Origin: Cyanobacteriota bacterium
Lineage (GTDB): Bacteria > Cyanobacteriota > Cyanobacteriia > Leptolyngbyales > Leptolyngbyaceae
DNA length: 6,991 nt
Reading direction: 5' to 3'
NCBI GenBank assembly: GCA_027482985.1
Contig: JAIXVO010000566.1
Coordinates: forward strand, 1-6,991
This document shows, in pieces, positions 1-6,225 of this stretch. The stretch's first letter is position 1. Every line of letters begins with the position of its first letter. Both the position numbers and the translations under genes were made by a program. Under the pieces are notes generated by a model. The model did not search any database and was not told the origin of the DNA. It worked only from the letters and a program-made list of their open reading frames with translations.

Positions 1-1700
1 CGCCCCGCAAAGGCGACCACAATGATTTCAGGTTTGTCAAACGGCGCATAGGCACCAAACCACGTATCAGAGCCATCCCCCATATCTTCGGAAGTGCCAC
101 TCTTACCCGCGATCGCGGGTAAATTCTCCGCCTGCACCCCCCCACCCGTGCCGTAGGTCACCACTTCCCGCAAGCCTCGATGCAGCTTTTCTACCGTCGT
201 GGGTTTGAGATTCAGCGATTCTCGCCAACTCTTCGATTCTTCGTTGTCTTTCAGCAGATGAGGTTTCACCAAAAACCCACCATTGGCAGGCACCGCAAAC
301 ATCACCGCCACCTGCAACGGACTGGTTAATAAATAGCCTTGCCCAATCGACATATTGACGGAATCGCCGAGATACCAGCCTTCCTTCAGTTCTTTTTGTT
401 TCCAGGCATCGTCGGGCACTAGCCCTTCCGATTCTTCGATCCCCAGTTCAATCCCCGTTTTGCGGCCAAAGCCGAAGCGCCGCGTCCAATCAATCAGGAT
501 TTCGCCGCCAATCGTGGTCGCCACTTGATAGAAAAACGTGTCGCTACTGTGAGCCATCGCTCCGGCGAAATCCAGGGGGCCAAAGCCAGCCCGGTTCCAG
601 TCGTTAAAGACAATGCCCCCGATCGTCAGGGAAGGGTAGGTCTGGAGAACAGTATCGGGCGTAAATTTACCGGATTCCAGTCCCGCCACCGTCGTCACAA
701 TTTTGAAGGTACTGGCGGGCTGGAAAGCTTGCAAGGCTCGATTGACGAACGGATGATCAGCACTTTGCAACTGTTTCCACTGCGCATCACTGATCCGCGT
801 CGAAAATAAATTGGGATCAAAGGCAGGCCGACTCACCATCGCCAGGACGGCACCATTGTTGGGATCGATCGCCACCACTGCCCCTTTGCGATCGCCCAAG
901 GCCTGCTCCACAGCCTTTTGCAGGTCAAGGTCAAGGGTCAACGTCACATCTTGCCCCGCTTTGGTCGGCTTTTGCCCCAGGATGCGCACCACCTGCCCCG
1001 CCCCATCCACTTCCACCTGCTGACCGCCCCGTTCGCCCCGGAGGTCATTTTCAAAGGCCAGCTCAATCCCCATCTGCCCAACCACATCTCCCAGGCGATA
1101 GCCTTCATGCTTGCGGCGTTCCAGTTCGGCATCGCTCAGTTCGCCCGTATAACCCAACACATGGGCAGCGAGATCACCATTGGGGTAGTACCGCACCGCT
1201 TCCGCGTCCACCTGCACCCCTTCCAGTTCTCCGGCATACTCGCTAATCGCCGTCACTTGGGCGGGGGTAATACCACGGGCAATCCGCACCAGGAAGGGGG
1301 AATTGTAGCCTGCTTGTTCCAGCCGTTTAAGAATCACCCGTTCCGGCACATTCAAAATCTGCGAGAGGCGGCTGACGGTCGTGCCCCATTCCCCTTTTTT
1401 GCGAGCCAGCGGCCACAAAAAGACCGAATGAGAGAGCCGACTACCCGCTAAGATCCGGCCTTTGCGATCGCGAATCACGCCCCGTTCTGCCATTTTGGGA
1501 ATCAACCGGATCCGGTTTTTCTCCGCCAATTGACGATTGCGATCGCCTTCGATCAATTGCAGGAAGACTAACCGCCCCCCCAACCCCCCCAATAGCAGCA
1601 GGGAGATCAGCAACATCAAAAACACCGAGCGATAGCGCTGACCAACGGTGCGAGTATCTGAGGCAGAAGTCGTGGATACAGAAGGCTGAAGCAGAGTCAT
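1..1700 (-). CDS. mrdA: Penicillin-binding protein 2 (class B, peptidoglycan D,D-transpeptidase), 3' end off window
   Basis: Translated on the minus strand from the ATG at 1700-1698, this gives 566 codons with no stop before the left edge, so it is N-terminally complete and C-terminally cut. A short cytoplasmic tail is followed by one membrane segment (about residues 25-42), a dimerisation region with GVIRDRKGRILA (about 74-85) and SHSVFLWP, then the transpeptidase domain from about residue 268. The catalytic motifs are all visible: S330-T-F-K333 (SxxK, nucleophile and general base), S385-S-D387 (the SxN position; E. coli PBP2 also has Asp here) and K533-S-G-T. Known role: it crosslinks peptidoglycan on the periplasmic side during elongation, with a RodA-type glycosyltransferase. 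PBP2 proteins are usually a little over 600 residues, so perhaps 30-50 are missing. I see no Shine-Dalgarno before the ATG. The motif set and SHSVFLWP favour PBP2 over the septal PBP3/FtsI. Confidence 0.95.
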   Translation of the reverse strand, partial: MTLLQPSVSTTSASDTRTVGQRYRSVFLMLLISLLLLGGLGGRLVFLQLIEGDRNRQLAEKNRIRLIPKMAERGVIRDRKGRILAGSRLSHSVFLWPLARKKGEWGTTVSRLSQILNVPERVILKRLEQAGYNSPFLVRIARGITPAQVTAISEYAGELEGVQVDAEAVRYYPNGDLAAHVLGYTGELSDAELERRKHEGYRLGDVVGQMGIELAFENDLRGERGGQQVEVDGAGQVVRILGQKPTKAGQDVTLTLDLDLQKAVEQALGDRKGAVVAIDPNNGAVLAMVSRPAFDPNLFSTRISDAQWKQLQSADHPFVNRALQAFQPASTFKIVTTVAGLESGKFTPDTVLQTYPSLTIGGIVFNDWNRAGFGPLDFAGAMAHSSDTFFYQVATTIGGEILIDWTRRFGFGRKTGIELGIEESEGLVPDDAWKQKELKEGWYLGDSVNMSIGQGYLLTSPLQVAVMFAVPANGGFLVKPHLLKDNEESKSWRESLNLKPTTVEKLHRGLREVVTYGTGGGVQAENLPAIAGKSGTSEDMGDGSDTWFGAYAPFDKPEIIVVAFAG

Positions 1701-1742
1701 GCCAAACGGGTGTGAGGTGCGAACAACGGAAATAAAGTGGCG

Positions 1743-1777
1743 CTAAATCGGATTTAGTCCAGAATCAAAACGTTTTG
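1743..1777. repeat. Two adjacent short palindromes upstream of mrdA
   Basis: CTAAATCGGATTTAG (1743-1757) has perfect 7-bp arms around one central base. CAAAACGTTTTG (1766-1777) is a perfect 12-bp palindrome. They lie 42 to 77 bp upstream of the mrdA start codon, centred about 22 bp (two helical turns) apart. The size and position suit protein-binding sites in the mrdA leader or promoter. The arm sequences differ, so if both are operators they need not bind the same protein. Chance palindromes of this kind are possible in AT-rich DNA. The palindromes are seen in the sequence; any regulatory role is inference. Confidence 0.45.
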
Positions 1778-1931
1778 TGAAAAAAATCAGCAATTTAACG
1801 AAAAAAGTTGTAAACACTTTGAGAATACCAAATCGTGCCTGACTGGAGCGGGATGATGGTTCGCTCTGGCAACTGGGCACCCTAGCAACAGAAGTCAGCG
1901 ATCGCAACATTCGACTGGGGGCTGGCTGCGG

Positions 1932-1944
1932 CTACCTCAGGTAG
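1932..1944. repeat. 13-bp palindrome overlapping the putative potA -35
   Basis: CTACCTCAGGTAG has perfect 6-bp arms around one central base. Its right end overlaps the first three bases of the proposed -35 (TAGTCA, 1942-1947). A repressor bound there would block that promoter, so this is a candidate operator for the polyamine transporter genes. I do not recognise it as the site of a named regulator. Confidence 0.35.
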
Positions 1945-1970
1945 TCAGAATAATTCACTTTGGGTATAAA
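1942..1970 (+). promoter_or_regulatory. Putative sigma70-type promoter for potA
   Basis: TAGTCA at 1942-1947 matches the -35 consensus TTGACA at four of six bases. TATAAA at 1965-1970 matches the -10 consensus at five of six. The spacer is 17 bp. Transcription would begin near 1977 and leave a leader of about 130 nt before the ATG at 2109. A second possible -10, TACAAT at 2032-2037, has no recognisable -35 at the right distance. This is pattern matching only. Confidence 0.4.
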
Positions 1971-2108
1971 GGACAACAAAATTGTGACATTTTGCTGGCA
2001 CACTCTGATCTCAGAAGGAATTTGAGGCAGATACAATAAACCCATCGTTTTTACGACTATCGCACCTTATTGATTCCGTCACTCCGGCAAAACAGGGAAA
2101 TCGCTACT

Positions 2109-3236
2109 ATGTCTCAGGCTGCCATCCAAAACTCGTCCGCTACGACAGCCAATGCTGAATTTGATGTAGAACTGCGGCAGGTGTGCAAGCTGTTCAACAA
2201 CGAAACAGTCGTACGCGGTGTGGACTTAGGCATTCGGCGAGGCGAATTTTTTAGTATTCTTGGTCCTTCAGGCTGTGGCAAAACTACGACCCTGAGACTC
2301 ATTGCCGGGTTTGATACACCCTCTGCGGGCGAAGTCCTGATTCAAGGGCGACGGATGAACGCGATGCCGCCCTACCGTCGTCCTGTCAATACGGTGTTTC
2401 AGAGCTATGCCCTGTTTAGCCACCTGACGGCCTGGGAAAATGTGGCCTTTGGCCTGCGCTTACAAAAGCACACGAAAGCTGAGATTCAACAACGGGTGGA
2501 TGAAGCCCTGAAACTGGTGAAAATGGACGGGTTTGCCAAACGGTTTCCGGCGCAACTCTCCGGGGGCCAACAGCAACGGGTGGCATTGGCACGGGCTCTA
2601 GTCAATCGCCCGACGGTGTTATTGCTGGATGAGCCGCTGGGAGCGCTGGATTTGAAGCTCCGTAAAGAAATGCAGGTGGAATTGGCGAATCTGCATCGGG
2701 AATTGGCATTAACCTTTGTGATGGTGACTCACGATCAGGAAGAAGCCCTCTGTTTGAGCGATCGCATCGCCGTCATGAACCAGGGCATCATCGAGCAAAT
2801 TGATACGCCCGAACGCATTTACCAGCAACCTAAAACCCCCTTTGTCGCAGATTTTATTGGCGATACCAATCTCTTCCACGGCAAAATCGAAGGCTTCTAT
2901 CCCACCACGCTCTGGGTCGTCACCGAAACGGGTTTGAAGGTGAAAGCCAAACAACCGGAAGCAGGCAATACCCTGACTTCGGGCACCGTGGTTCTGAGTG
3001 TCCGCCCGGAAACCGTTCAGCTTAGCCTCACCCCTTGTAATGACGATCGCAATTGTTTTGAAGGTCGCCTCCAAGATGTCATGTATCTGGGCACCCATGT
3101 CCATTTTCAAGTCCAGCTCTTATCCGGCGATCGCCTCACGGTGATGCGTTCCAACAGCCCCACCAACCTCCCCAGCGCCGACACCCCCATCTACGTCTCC
3201 TGGAGCGCCCAAGACTGTCTCGCCCTCCCCCTCTAA
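2109..3236 (+). CDS. potA: Spermidine/putrescine ABC transporter ATP-binding protein PotA
   Basis: This is a 375-residue ABC ATPase that powers polyamine import as a cytoplasmic dimer docked on PotB/PotC. All nucleotide-binding motifs are intact: Walker A G52-PSGCGK-TT60, Q-loop Q98, signature LSGGQQQ at 150-156, Walker B LLLDE at 171-175 and the H-loop histidine H208. A C-terminal TOBE-type beta domain follows (about 292-370, with SVRPE), as expected for PotA. The length is close to that of E. coli PotA. I chose the ATG at 2109 because AGGGA at 2094-2098 sits 10 nt upstream as a Shine-Dalgarno. An in-frame TTG at 2070 would add 13 residues of no recognisable value. It is the first gene of the apparent potA-D-B-C operon, divergent from mrdA. 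Related ATPases serve sulfate, iron or sugar importers, but the neighbouring PotD and permeases fix the assignment. Confidence 0.93.
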   Translation: MSQAAIQNSSATTANAEFDVELRQVCKLFNNETVVRGVDLGIRRGEFFSILGPSGCGKTTTLRLIAGFDTPSAGEVLIQGRRMNAMPPYRRPVNTVFQSYALFSHLTAWENVAFGLRLQKHTKAEIQQRVDEALKLVKMDGFAKRFPAQLSGGQQQRVALARALVNRPTVLLLDEPLGALDLKLRKEMQVELANLHRELALTFVMVTHDQEEALCLSDRIAVMNQGIIEQIDTPERIYQQPKTPFVADFIGDTNLFHGKIEGFYPTTLWVVTETGLKVKAKQPEAGNTLTSGTVVLSVRPETVQLSLTPCNDDRNCFEGRLQDVMYLGTHVHFQVQLLSGDRLTVMRSNSPTNLPSADTPIYVSWSAQDCLALPL

Positions 3237-3251
3237 CCTGCTCCCCCCATC

Positions 3252-3349
3252 CCCCGAAAGAGACGTGCCAGCGGCGCGTCTCTACGAAATTTTCCTCCCC
3301 GTACCCCAAAAATAGACGTGCCAGCGGCACGTCTCTACGAAATCTTCCT
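3252..3349. repeat. Two tandem copies of a hairpin-forming repeat between potA and potD
   Basis: Two near-identical units of about 46 bp lie 53 bp apart (about 3252-3297 and 3304-3349). Each has a C-run, an A-rich stretch, a palindrome with an AGC loop, then TACGAAAT and a pyrimidine tail. Copy 1 pairs 3259-3269 with 3273-3283 (11 bp with one G-T pair). Copy 2 pairs 3314-3322 with 3326-3334 (9 bp, perfect). The AGACGTGCC...CGTCTCTAC core resembles the small dispersed palindromic repeats I know from filamentous cyanobacterial genomes. In the transcript they would form stable hairpins between potA and potD. There is no U-run directly after either stem, so they are not canonical intrinsic terminators. 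They could lower downstream expression or set RNA ends; that is inference. Confidence 0.8.
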
Positions 3350-3357
3350 TTCCCTCC

Positions 3358-3376
3358 CTCCTGACTCCTGACTCCT
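3358..3376. repeat. Heptanucleotide tandem repeat (CTCCTGA) before potD
   Basis: CTCCTGA occurs at 3358-3364 and 3365-3371, followed by a partial copy CTCCT at 3372-3376. The period of 7 recalls the short tandemly repeated repetitive (STRR) sequences of cyanobacteria, although I do not claim this is a named STRR family. It lies in a pyrimidine-rich tract that runs up to the potD start codon and leaves no purine-rich ribosome binding site there. Confidence 0.65.
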
Positions 3377-3384
3377 CCCCGCCC

Positions 3385-4485
3385 ATGCCCTCCCTCACCC
3401 GCCGCCAACTCCTCCATACCGCCACCGCGATCGCGGCTGGGATGGTGCTGCCTGGTTGTGGGTGGACCTTAGGCGAAGTGCGTCCGGCGTTGAGCAAAGG
3501 CAATAAGGACGAACTGTCGCTGTTCACCTGGGAAAGCTATATTGACCCGTTGCTGACAGAGACGTTTCATACGCAAACGGGCATTAACGTGACTGCCGAT
3601 ATTTATGACTCGAATGAAACGATGCTGGCGACGTTTCAATCCGGCAAAGGCGCAATTTACAGTGTGATTTATCCGTCCGATTACAAAGTGGCGGAAATGA
3701 TCGATAAAAAACTGCTGAAGCCGCTGGATCATAGCCGGATCAATGGCATGGAAAATTTGATGCCGGAATTCCAAAATTCGGTTTACGATCCTGCTAATCG
3801 TCACAGCGTCCCAATTAGTTGGGGCACCACTGGATTTATTTACAACACGGCTGCCCTCAACCCTGGCCCCGAAGATTGGGAAGATCTGTGGCGACTGCAA
3901 GCTCAGTTAAATCGTAAAATGACCCTGCTAGCAGATGTGCGGGAAGTGATGGGAGCCACCCTGAAAAGCCTGGGGCATTCCTACAATGCCACCGATCCCA
4001 CAGAAATTCGGCAGGCATACCAAAAACTGGTGCAGTTAAAACCTGCCGTCACCACTTTTACCACTGATGCCTGGCGCGATCGCCTGTTGGCTGGCGATTT
4101 AATCCTGTCAATGGCCTACTCTGCCGATGCCGTACGCCTGATTCAAGAAAACCCCGATGCCAAACTGCGCTACGTGATTCCCGCCAGCGGCACTTCGCTG
4201 TGGAGCGATACGATGGTGATTCCGGTGACCGCCCCTAACCCCGATGCTGCCTACGAATGGATCAACTTCATGATGCAGCCATCGGTGGCCGTGGGTGTCA
4301 CCAGTCGCTTGTTCTTCGCGACCCCCAACCAGGCGGCTTTTGACCAGCTTCCTGCCCCGCTGCGAAATAATGGCAGTTTATTCCCGCCAGAGAGTGTGAT
4401 CCAAGCCTGTGAACGGATTATCCCGCTAGACCCGAAGGTGATGGAATTGTATGACCAGTATTGGACGAAATTAACGAGTGGATAG
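3385..4485 (+). CDS. potD: Spermidine/putrescine-binding lipoprotein PotD
   Basis: This 366-residue extracytoplasmic binding protein captures the polyamine for the PotABC importer. The N-terminus carries TRRQLL (5-10), close to a twin-arginine motif, a hydrophobic stretch and the lipobox LPGC with C25 as the likely lipidated residue. Positions known to bind polyamine in E. coli PotD can be matched by eye: W49-E50-S-Y52 (WTEY region), Y100 in PSDY, D184-V-R-E187 in the DxRE motif, and W273-S-D275 in the segment before IP. The C-terminus YDQYWTKLTSG also matches the family end. The ATG at 3385 is fixed by the signal peptide, although no Shine-Dalgarno precedes it. potB starts 9 bp downstream. 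The binding residues favour a polyamine, but I cannot say whether spermidine or putrescine; distant relatives bind other small cations. Confidence 0.92.
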   Translation: MPSLTRRQLLHTATAIAAGMVLPGCGWTLGEVRPALSKGNKDELSLFTWESYIDPLLTETFHTQTGINVTADIYDSNETMLATFQSGKGAIYSVIYPSDYKVAEMIDKKLLKPLDHSRINGMENLMPEFQNSVYDPANRHSVPISWGTTGFIYNTAALNPGPEDWEDLWRLQAQLNRKMTLLADVREVMGATLKSLGHSYNATDPTEIRQAYQKLVQLKPAVTTFTTDAWRDRLLAGDLILSMAYSADAVRLIQENPDAKLRYVIPASGTSLWSDTMVIPVTAPNPDAAYEWINFMMQPSVAVGVTSRLFFATPNQAAFDQLPAPLRNNGSLFPPESVIQACERIIPLDPKVMELYDQYWTKLTSG

Positions 4486-4494
4486 AAGAAATTG

Positions 4495-5391
4495 ATGGTG
4501 AGTCCCGCGTCCCCCCTGCCTTCCACAACCGAACCCAAAGCGCCACCCCAATGGTTACAACCGTTGCTGATGTTGGCTCCCGCTGGCGTGTGGTTAGCCC
4601 TGCTGCTGGTGCTGCCCACGCTCTTGATTTTTCAACTCAGTCTGGTGCCGGGGATTCGTCCAGGACAGGTGGTGAATCCGTCGGGGTTAGATAACTACTG
4701 GCGAATTGTCCAACCGGATTATTTTCCTGTACTGACGCGATCGCTGTTTTTCTCCATCGGCACGACGATCGCCTGTCTCGTCTTGGGTTTCCCGATCGCC
4801 TACTGGATTGCGCTGAAAGTGCCGAAGCGCTGGCAAAATCTCGTCCTGCTGGCGTTTGTGTTGCCCCTGTGGACTTCCTCCCTGCTCCGGACCTACGCCT
4901 GGATTACCATTCTGCGACCGACGGGGGTGTTGAATTCAATCCTGGGCAAAGTGGGGATGCCGCCGCTCGATTTACTGAATCGTGAACCCGCTGTCTTGAT
5001 CGGCATGACCTACAGCCTGCTGCCTTACATGGTGTTGATTTTATATGCGGCACTGGAAAAACTCGATCGCCGATTACTGGAGGCCGCAGCTGATTTGGGG
5101 GCGAATCCGGCACAGACGTTCTGGCGCGTGACAGTGCCTCAAAGTCTTACGGGGATTGCGGCGGGTTCCTTACTCGTCTTCATCACCAGCATGGGGGATT
5201 TTGTCAATCCTGAAATCCTGGGCGGTGCATCCAGTATGACCGTCGCTCGTCTGATTTATAACCAGTTTTTAGGCGCGACTCAGAACTGGGGATTCGGCTC
5301 TGCCCTCAGTATGGTGTTGATTCTGGTGGTCAGTATCGCGATCGCCCTGTTGCTGAAGTATGGCGATCGCAGTGCCGCTGGAGGCGTGTAA
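4495..5391 (+). CDS. potB: Spermidine/putrescine ABC transporter permease PotB
   Basis: This 298-residue inner-membrane permease forms half of the polyamine channel. About six hydrophobic segments are visible, at roughly 24-49, 82-107, 114-140, 168-188, 219-239 and 266-288. The EAA loop that contacts the ATPase runs from E196-A-A-A-D-L-G202 to about 221, where PQSL replaces the usual LP. A Pro-rich cytoplasmic tail precedes the first helix. A large first loop (about 50-80, ending LDNYWRIV) is typical of PotB-like subunits. I chose the ATG at 4495, with purine-rich AGAAGAA just upstream; TTG at 4492 and GTG at 4498 are alternatives. It begins 9 bp after potD stops and ends 3 bp before potC, so translation is probably coupled. 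Order and pairing with the shorter second permease support PotB rather than PotC. Confidence 0.92.
   Translation: MVSPASPLPSTTEPKAPPQWLQPLLMLAPAGVWLALLLVLPTLLIFQLSLVPGIRPGQVVNPSGLDNYWRIVQPDYFPVLTRSLFFSIGTTIACLVLGFPIAYWIALKVPKRWQNLVLLAFVLPLWTSSLLRTYAWITILRPTGVLNSILGKVGMPPLDLLNREPAVLIGMTYSLLPYMVLILYAALEKLDRRLLEAAADLGANPAQTFWRVTVPQSLTGIAAGSLLVFITSMGDFVNPEILGGASSMTVARLIYNQFLGATQNWGFGSALSMVLILVVSIAIALLLKYGDRSAAGGV
5380..5384 (+). promoter_or_regulatory. Shine-Dalgarno GGAGG of potC inside the end of potB
   Basis: GGAGG lies within the last codons of potB, 10 nt before the potC ATG at 5395. It is the only strong ribosome binding site in the operon and places potC initiation right at potB termination, which favours coupled synthesis of the two permeases. 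Confidence 0.65.
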
Positions 5392-5394
5392 CCC

Positions 5395-6222
5395 ATGAAT
5401 TCCACATCCAACCGTCCGCTCTCCTGGCCGTGGCTGTCCTTAATCGCCATCGGGCTCTTTGGCTTCATGTATTTCCCGATTCTGGTGCTGGCGTTCTACA
5501 GTTTCAACGACTCGAAATACAGCACAGGCTGGAAGGGCTTTACCTGGAAGTGGTACGTGGCCTTTTTGAACGACAGCCGAATTTTGACCGCGCTGGCGAA
5601 TAGCCTGATTGTGGCCTTTTTTGCCGTCGGGATTGCTGCCGTCGTCGGGACGCTAATGGCAGTGGGGTTAGCCCGCTACCGCTTTCCTGGTAAGCAGGTG
5701 TATCAGGGCACAGCCTATCTGCCCCTGATCATCCCCGACATCGCGATCGCCGTCGCCACGCTCGTCTTTCTCGCGGCGATCGCCATTCCCGTTAGTGGGG
5801 GCTTAATCCAACTCAGTTTGGGGACGGTGATTTCCGCGCATGTGGTGTTTTGCTTGTCCTACGTGGCGATCGTCGTTTCCACTCGGATCAATGACCTCAA
5901 TCCCCATTTGGAAGAAGCCGCGCTGGATCTGGGTGCCACGCCCACCCAAGCCTTTATGCAGGTGTTACTGCCCGAACTGATGCCCGCGATCGTCTCCGGC
6001 TGTTTACTGGCCTTCGTCCTCAGTCTGGATGACTTTCTGATTGCTAGTTTCACCGCTGGCGGTGGTTCCAGCACCCTGCCGATGGAAATTTTCAGCCGCA
6101 TCCGAACAGGGGTGAAGCCGGATATCAACGCCCTTAGCGTCGTCCTGATTCTCTCGACCGGATTTTTATTTGCGATCGCCGAATACCTCCGCTACCGCAG
6201 TGAACGCAAGCGATTTAGCTAG
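5395..6222 (+). CDS. potC: Spermidine/putrescine ABC transporter permease PotC
   Basis: This 275-residue inner-membrane permease is the partner of PotB in the polyamine channel. Hydrophobic segments lie near 12-36, 68-93, 106-131, 142-162, 195-221 and 246-264. The EAA loop reads E174-A-A-L-D-L-G180 through L192-P193, close to the family pattern EAA-x3-G-x9-I-x-LP. Also typical of PotC are FMYFPILVLAFYSFNDS near the N-terminus, YLPLIIPDI in the middle and the SLDDFLIASF segment (210-219). The length is near that of E. coli PotC. The ATG at 5395 follows the potB stop by 3 bp and has a good GGAGG. Its stop converges on the minus-strand lipoprotein with a 3-bp gap and no hairpin terminator, so the operon transcript probably continues antisense into that gene. 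Confidence 0.93.
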   Translation: MNSTSNRPLSWPWLSLIAIGLFGFMYFPILVLAFYSFNDSKYSTGWKGFTWKWYVAFLNDSRILTALANSLIVAFFAVGIAAVVGTLMAVGLARYRFPGKQVYQGTAYLPLIIPDIAIAVATLVFLAAIAIPVSGGLIQLSLGTVISAHVVFCLSYVAIVVSTRINDLNPHLEEAALDLGATPTQAFMQVLLPELMPAIVSGCLLAFVLSLDDFLIASFTAGGGSSTLPMEIFSRIRTGVKPDINALSVVLILSTGFLFAIAEYLRYRSERKRFS

Positions 6223-6225
6223 CCG

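Larger units (their letters stand above)
1701..2108. other. Divergent intergenic region between mrdA and potA
   Basis: This 408-bp stretch holds no gene that I can support. It is AT-rich from about 1736 to 1835 and more GC-rich from about 1836 to 1940, with one HIP1 octamer at 1898-1905. It must contain the start signals for both flanking genes, which point away from each other. On the potA side there is a reasonable sigma70-type promoter (1942-1970). On the mrdA side I looked for -35/-10 pairs on the minus strand and found none with good spacing. Three short palindromes (1743-1757, 1766-1777, 1932-1944) are listed separately. No tRNA, riboswitch core or NtcA-type GTA-N8-TAC site is apparent. 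Confidence 0.6.

Noticed and set aside
525..1023. Two plus-strand open frames of 70-94 codons
   Set aside because: They are also antisense to PBP2, including over the SxxK region, with no motif, ribosome binding site or promoter.
918..1451. 177-codon open frame on the plus strand
   Set aside because: It is antisense to the PBP2 coding sequence, which has clear catalytic motifs. Its translation is rich in His, Pro and Phe with no recognisable family.
2709..3110. 133-codon minus-strand frame within potA
   Set aside because: It is a shadow of potA, which is intact and explains the codon constraint.
3236..3300. Intrinsic terminator after potA
   Set aside because: The stem at 3259-3283 is stable, but the only T-run (3290-3293) is short and several bases beyond the stem, and the same unit recurs 53 bp later, so it fits a dispersed repeat better.
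3252..3376. CRISPR array
   Set aside because: There are only two repeat units, which contain their own palindrome and are separated by a few bases of related sequence, with no unique spacers and no cas genes.
3136..3527. Two minus-strand frames across the potA-potD spacer
   Set aside because: They translate the repeats and C-rich tract into low-complexity Gly/Arg/Trp-rich peptides and overlap real genes at both ends.
3469..3900. 143-codon minus-strand frame within potD
   Set aside because: It is antisense to conserved PotD sequence and has no features of its own.
4251..4694. Open frames on both strands at the potD-potB boundary
   Set aside because: They overlap the PotD C-terminus and PotB N-terminus, both well supported.
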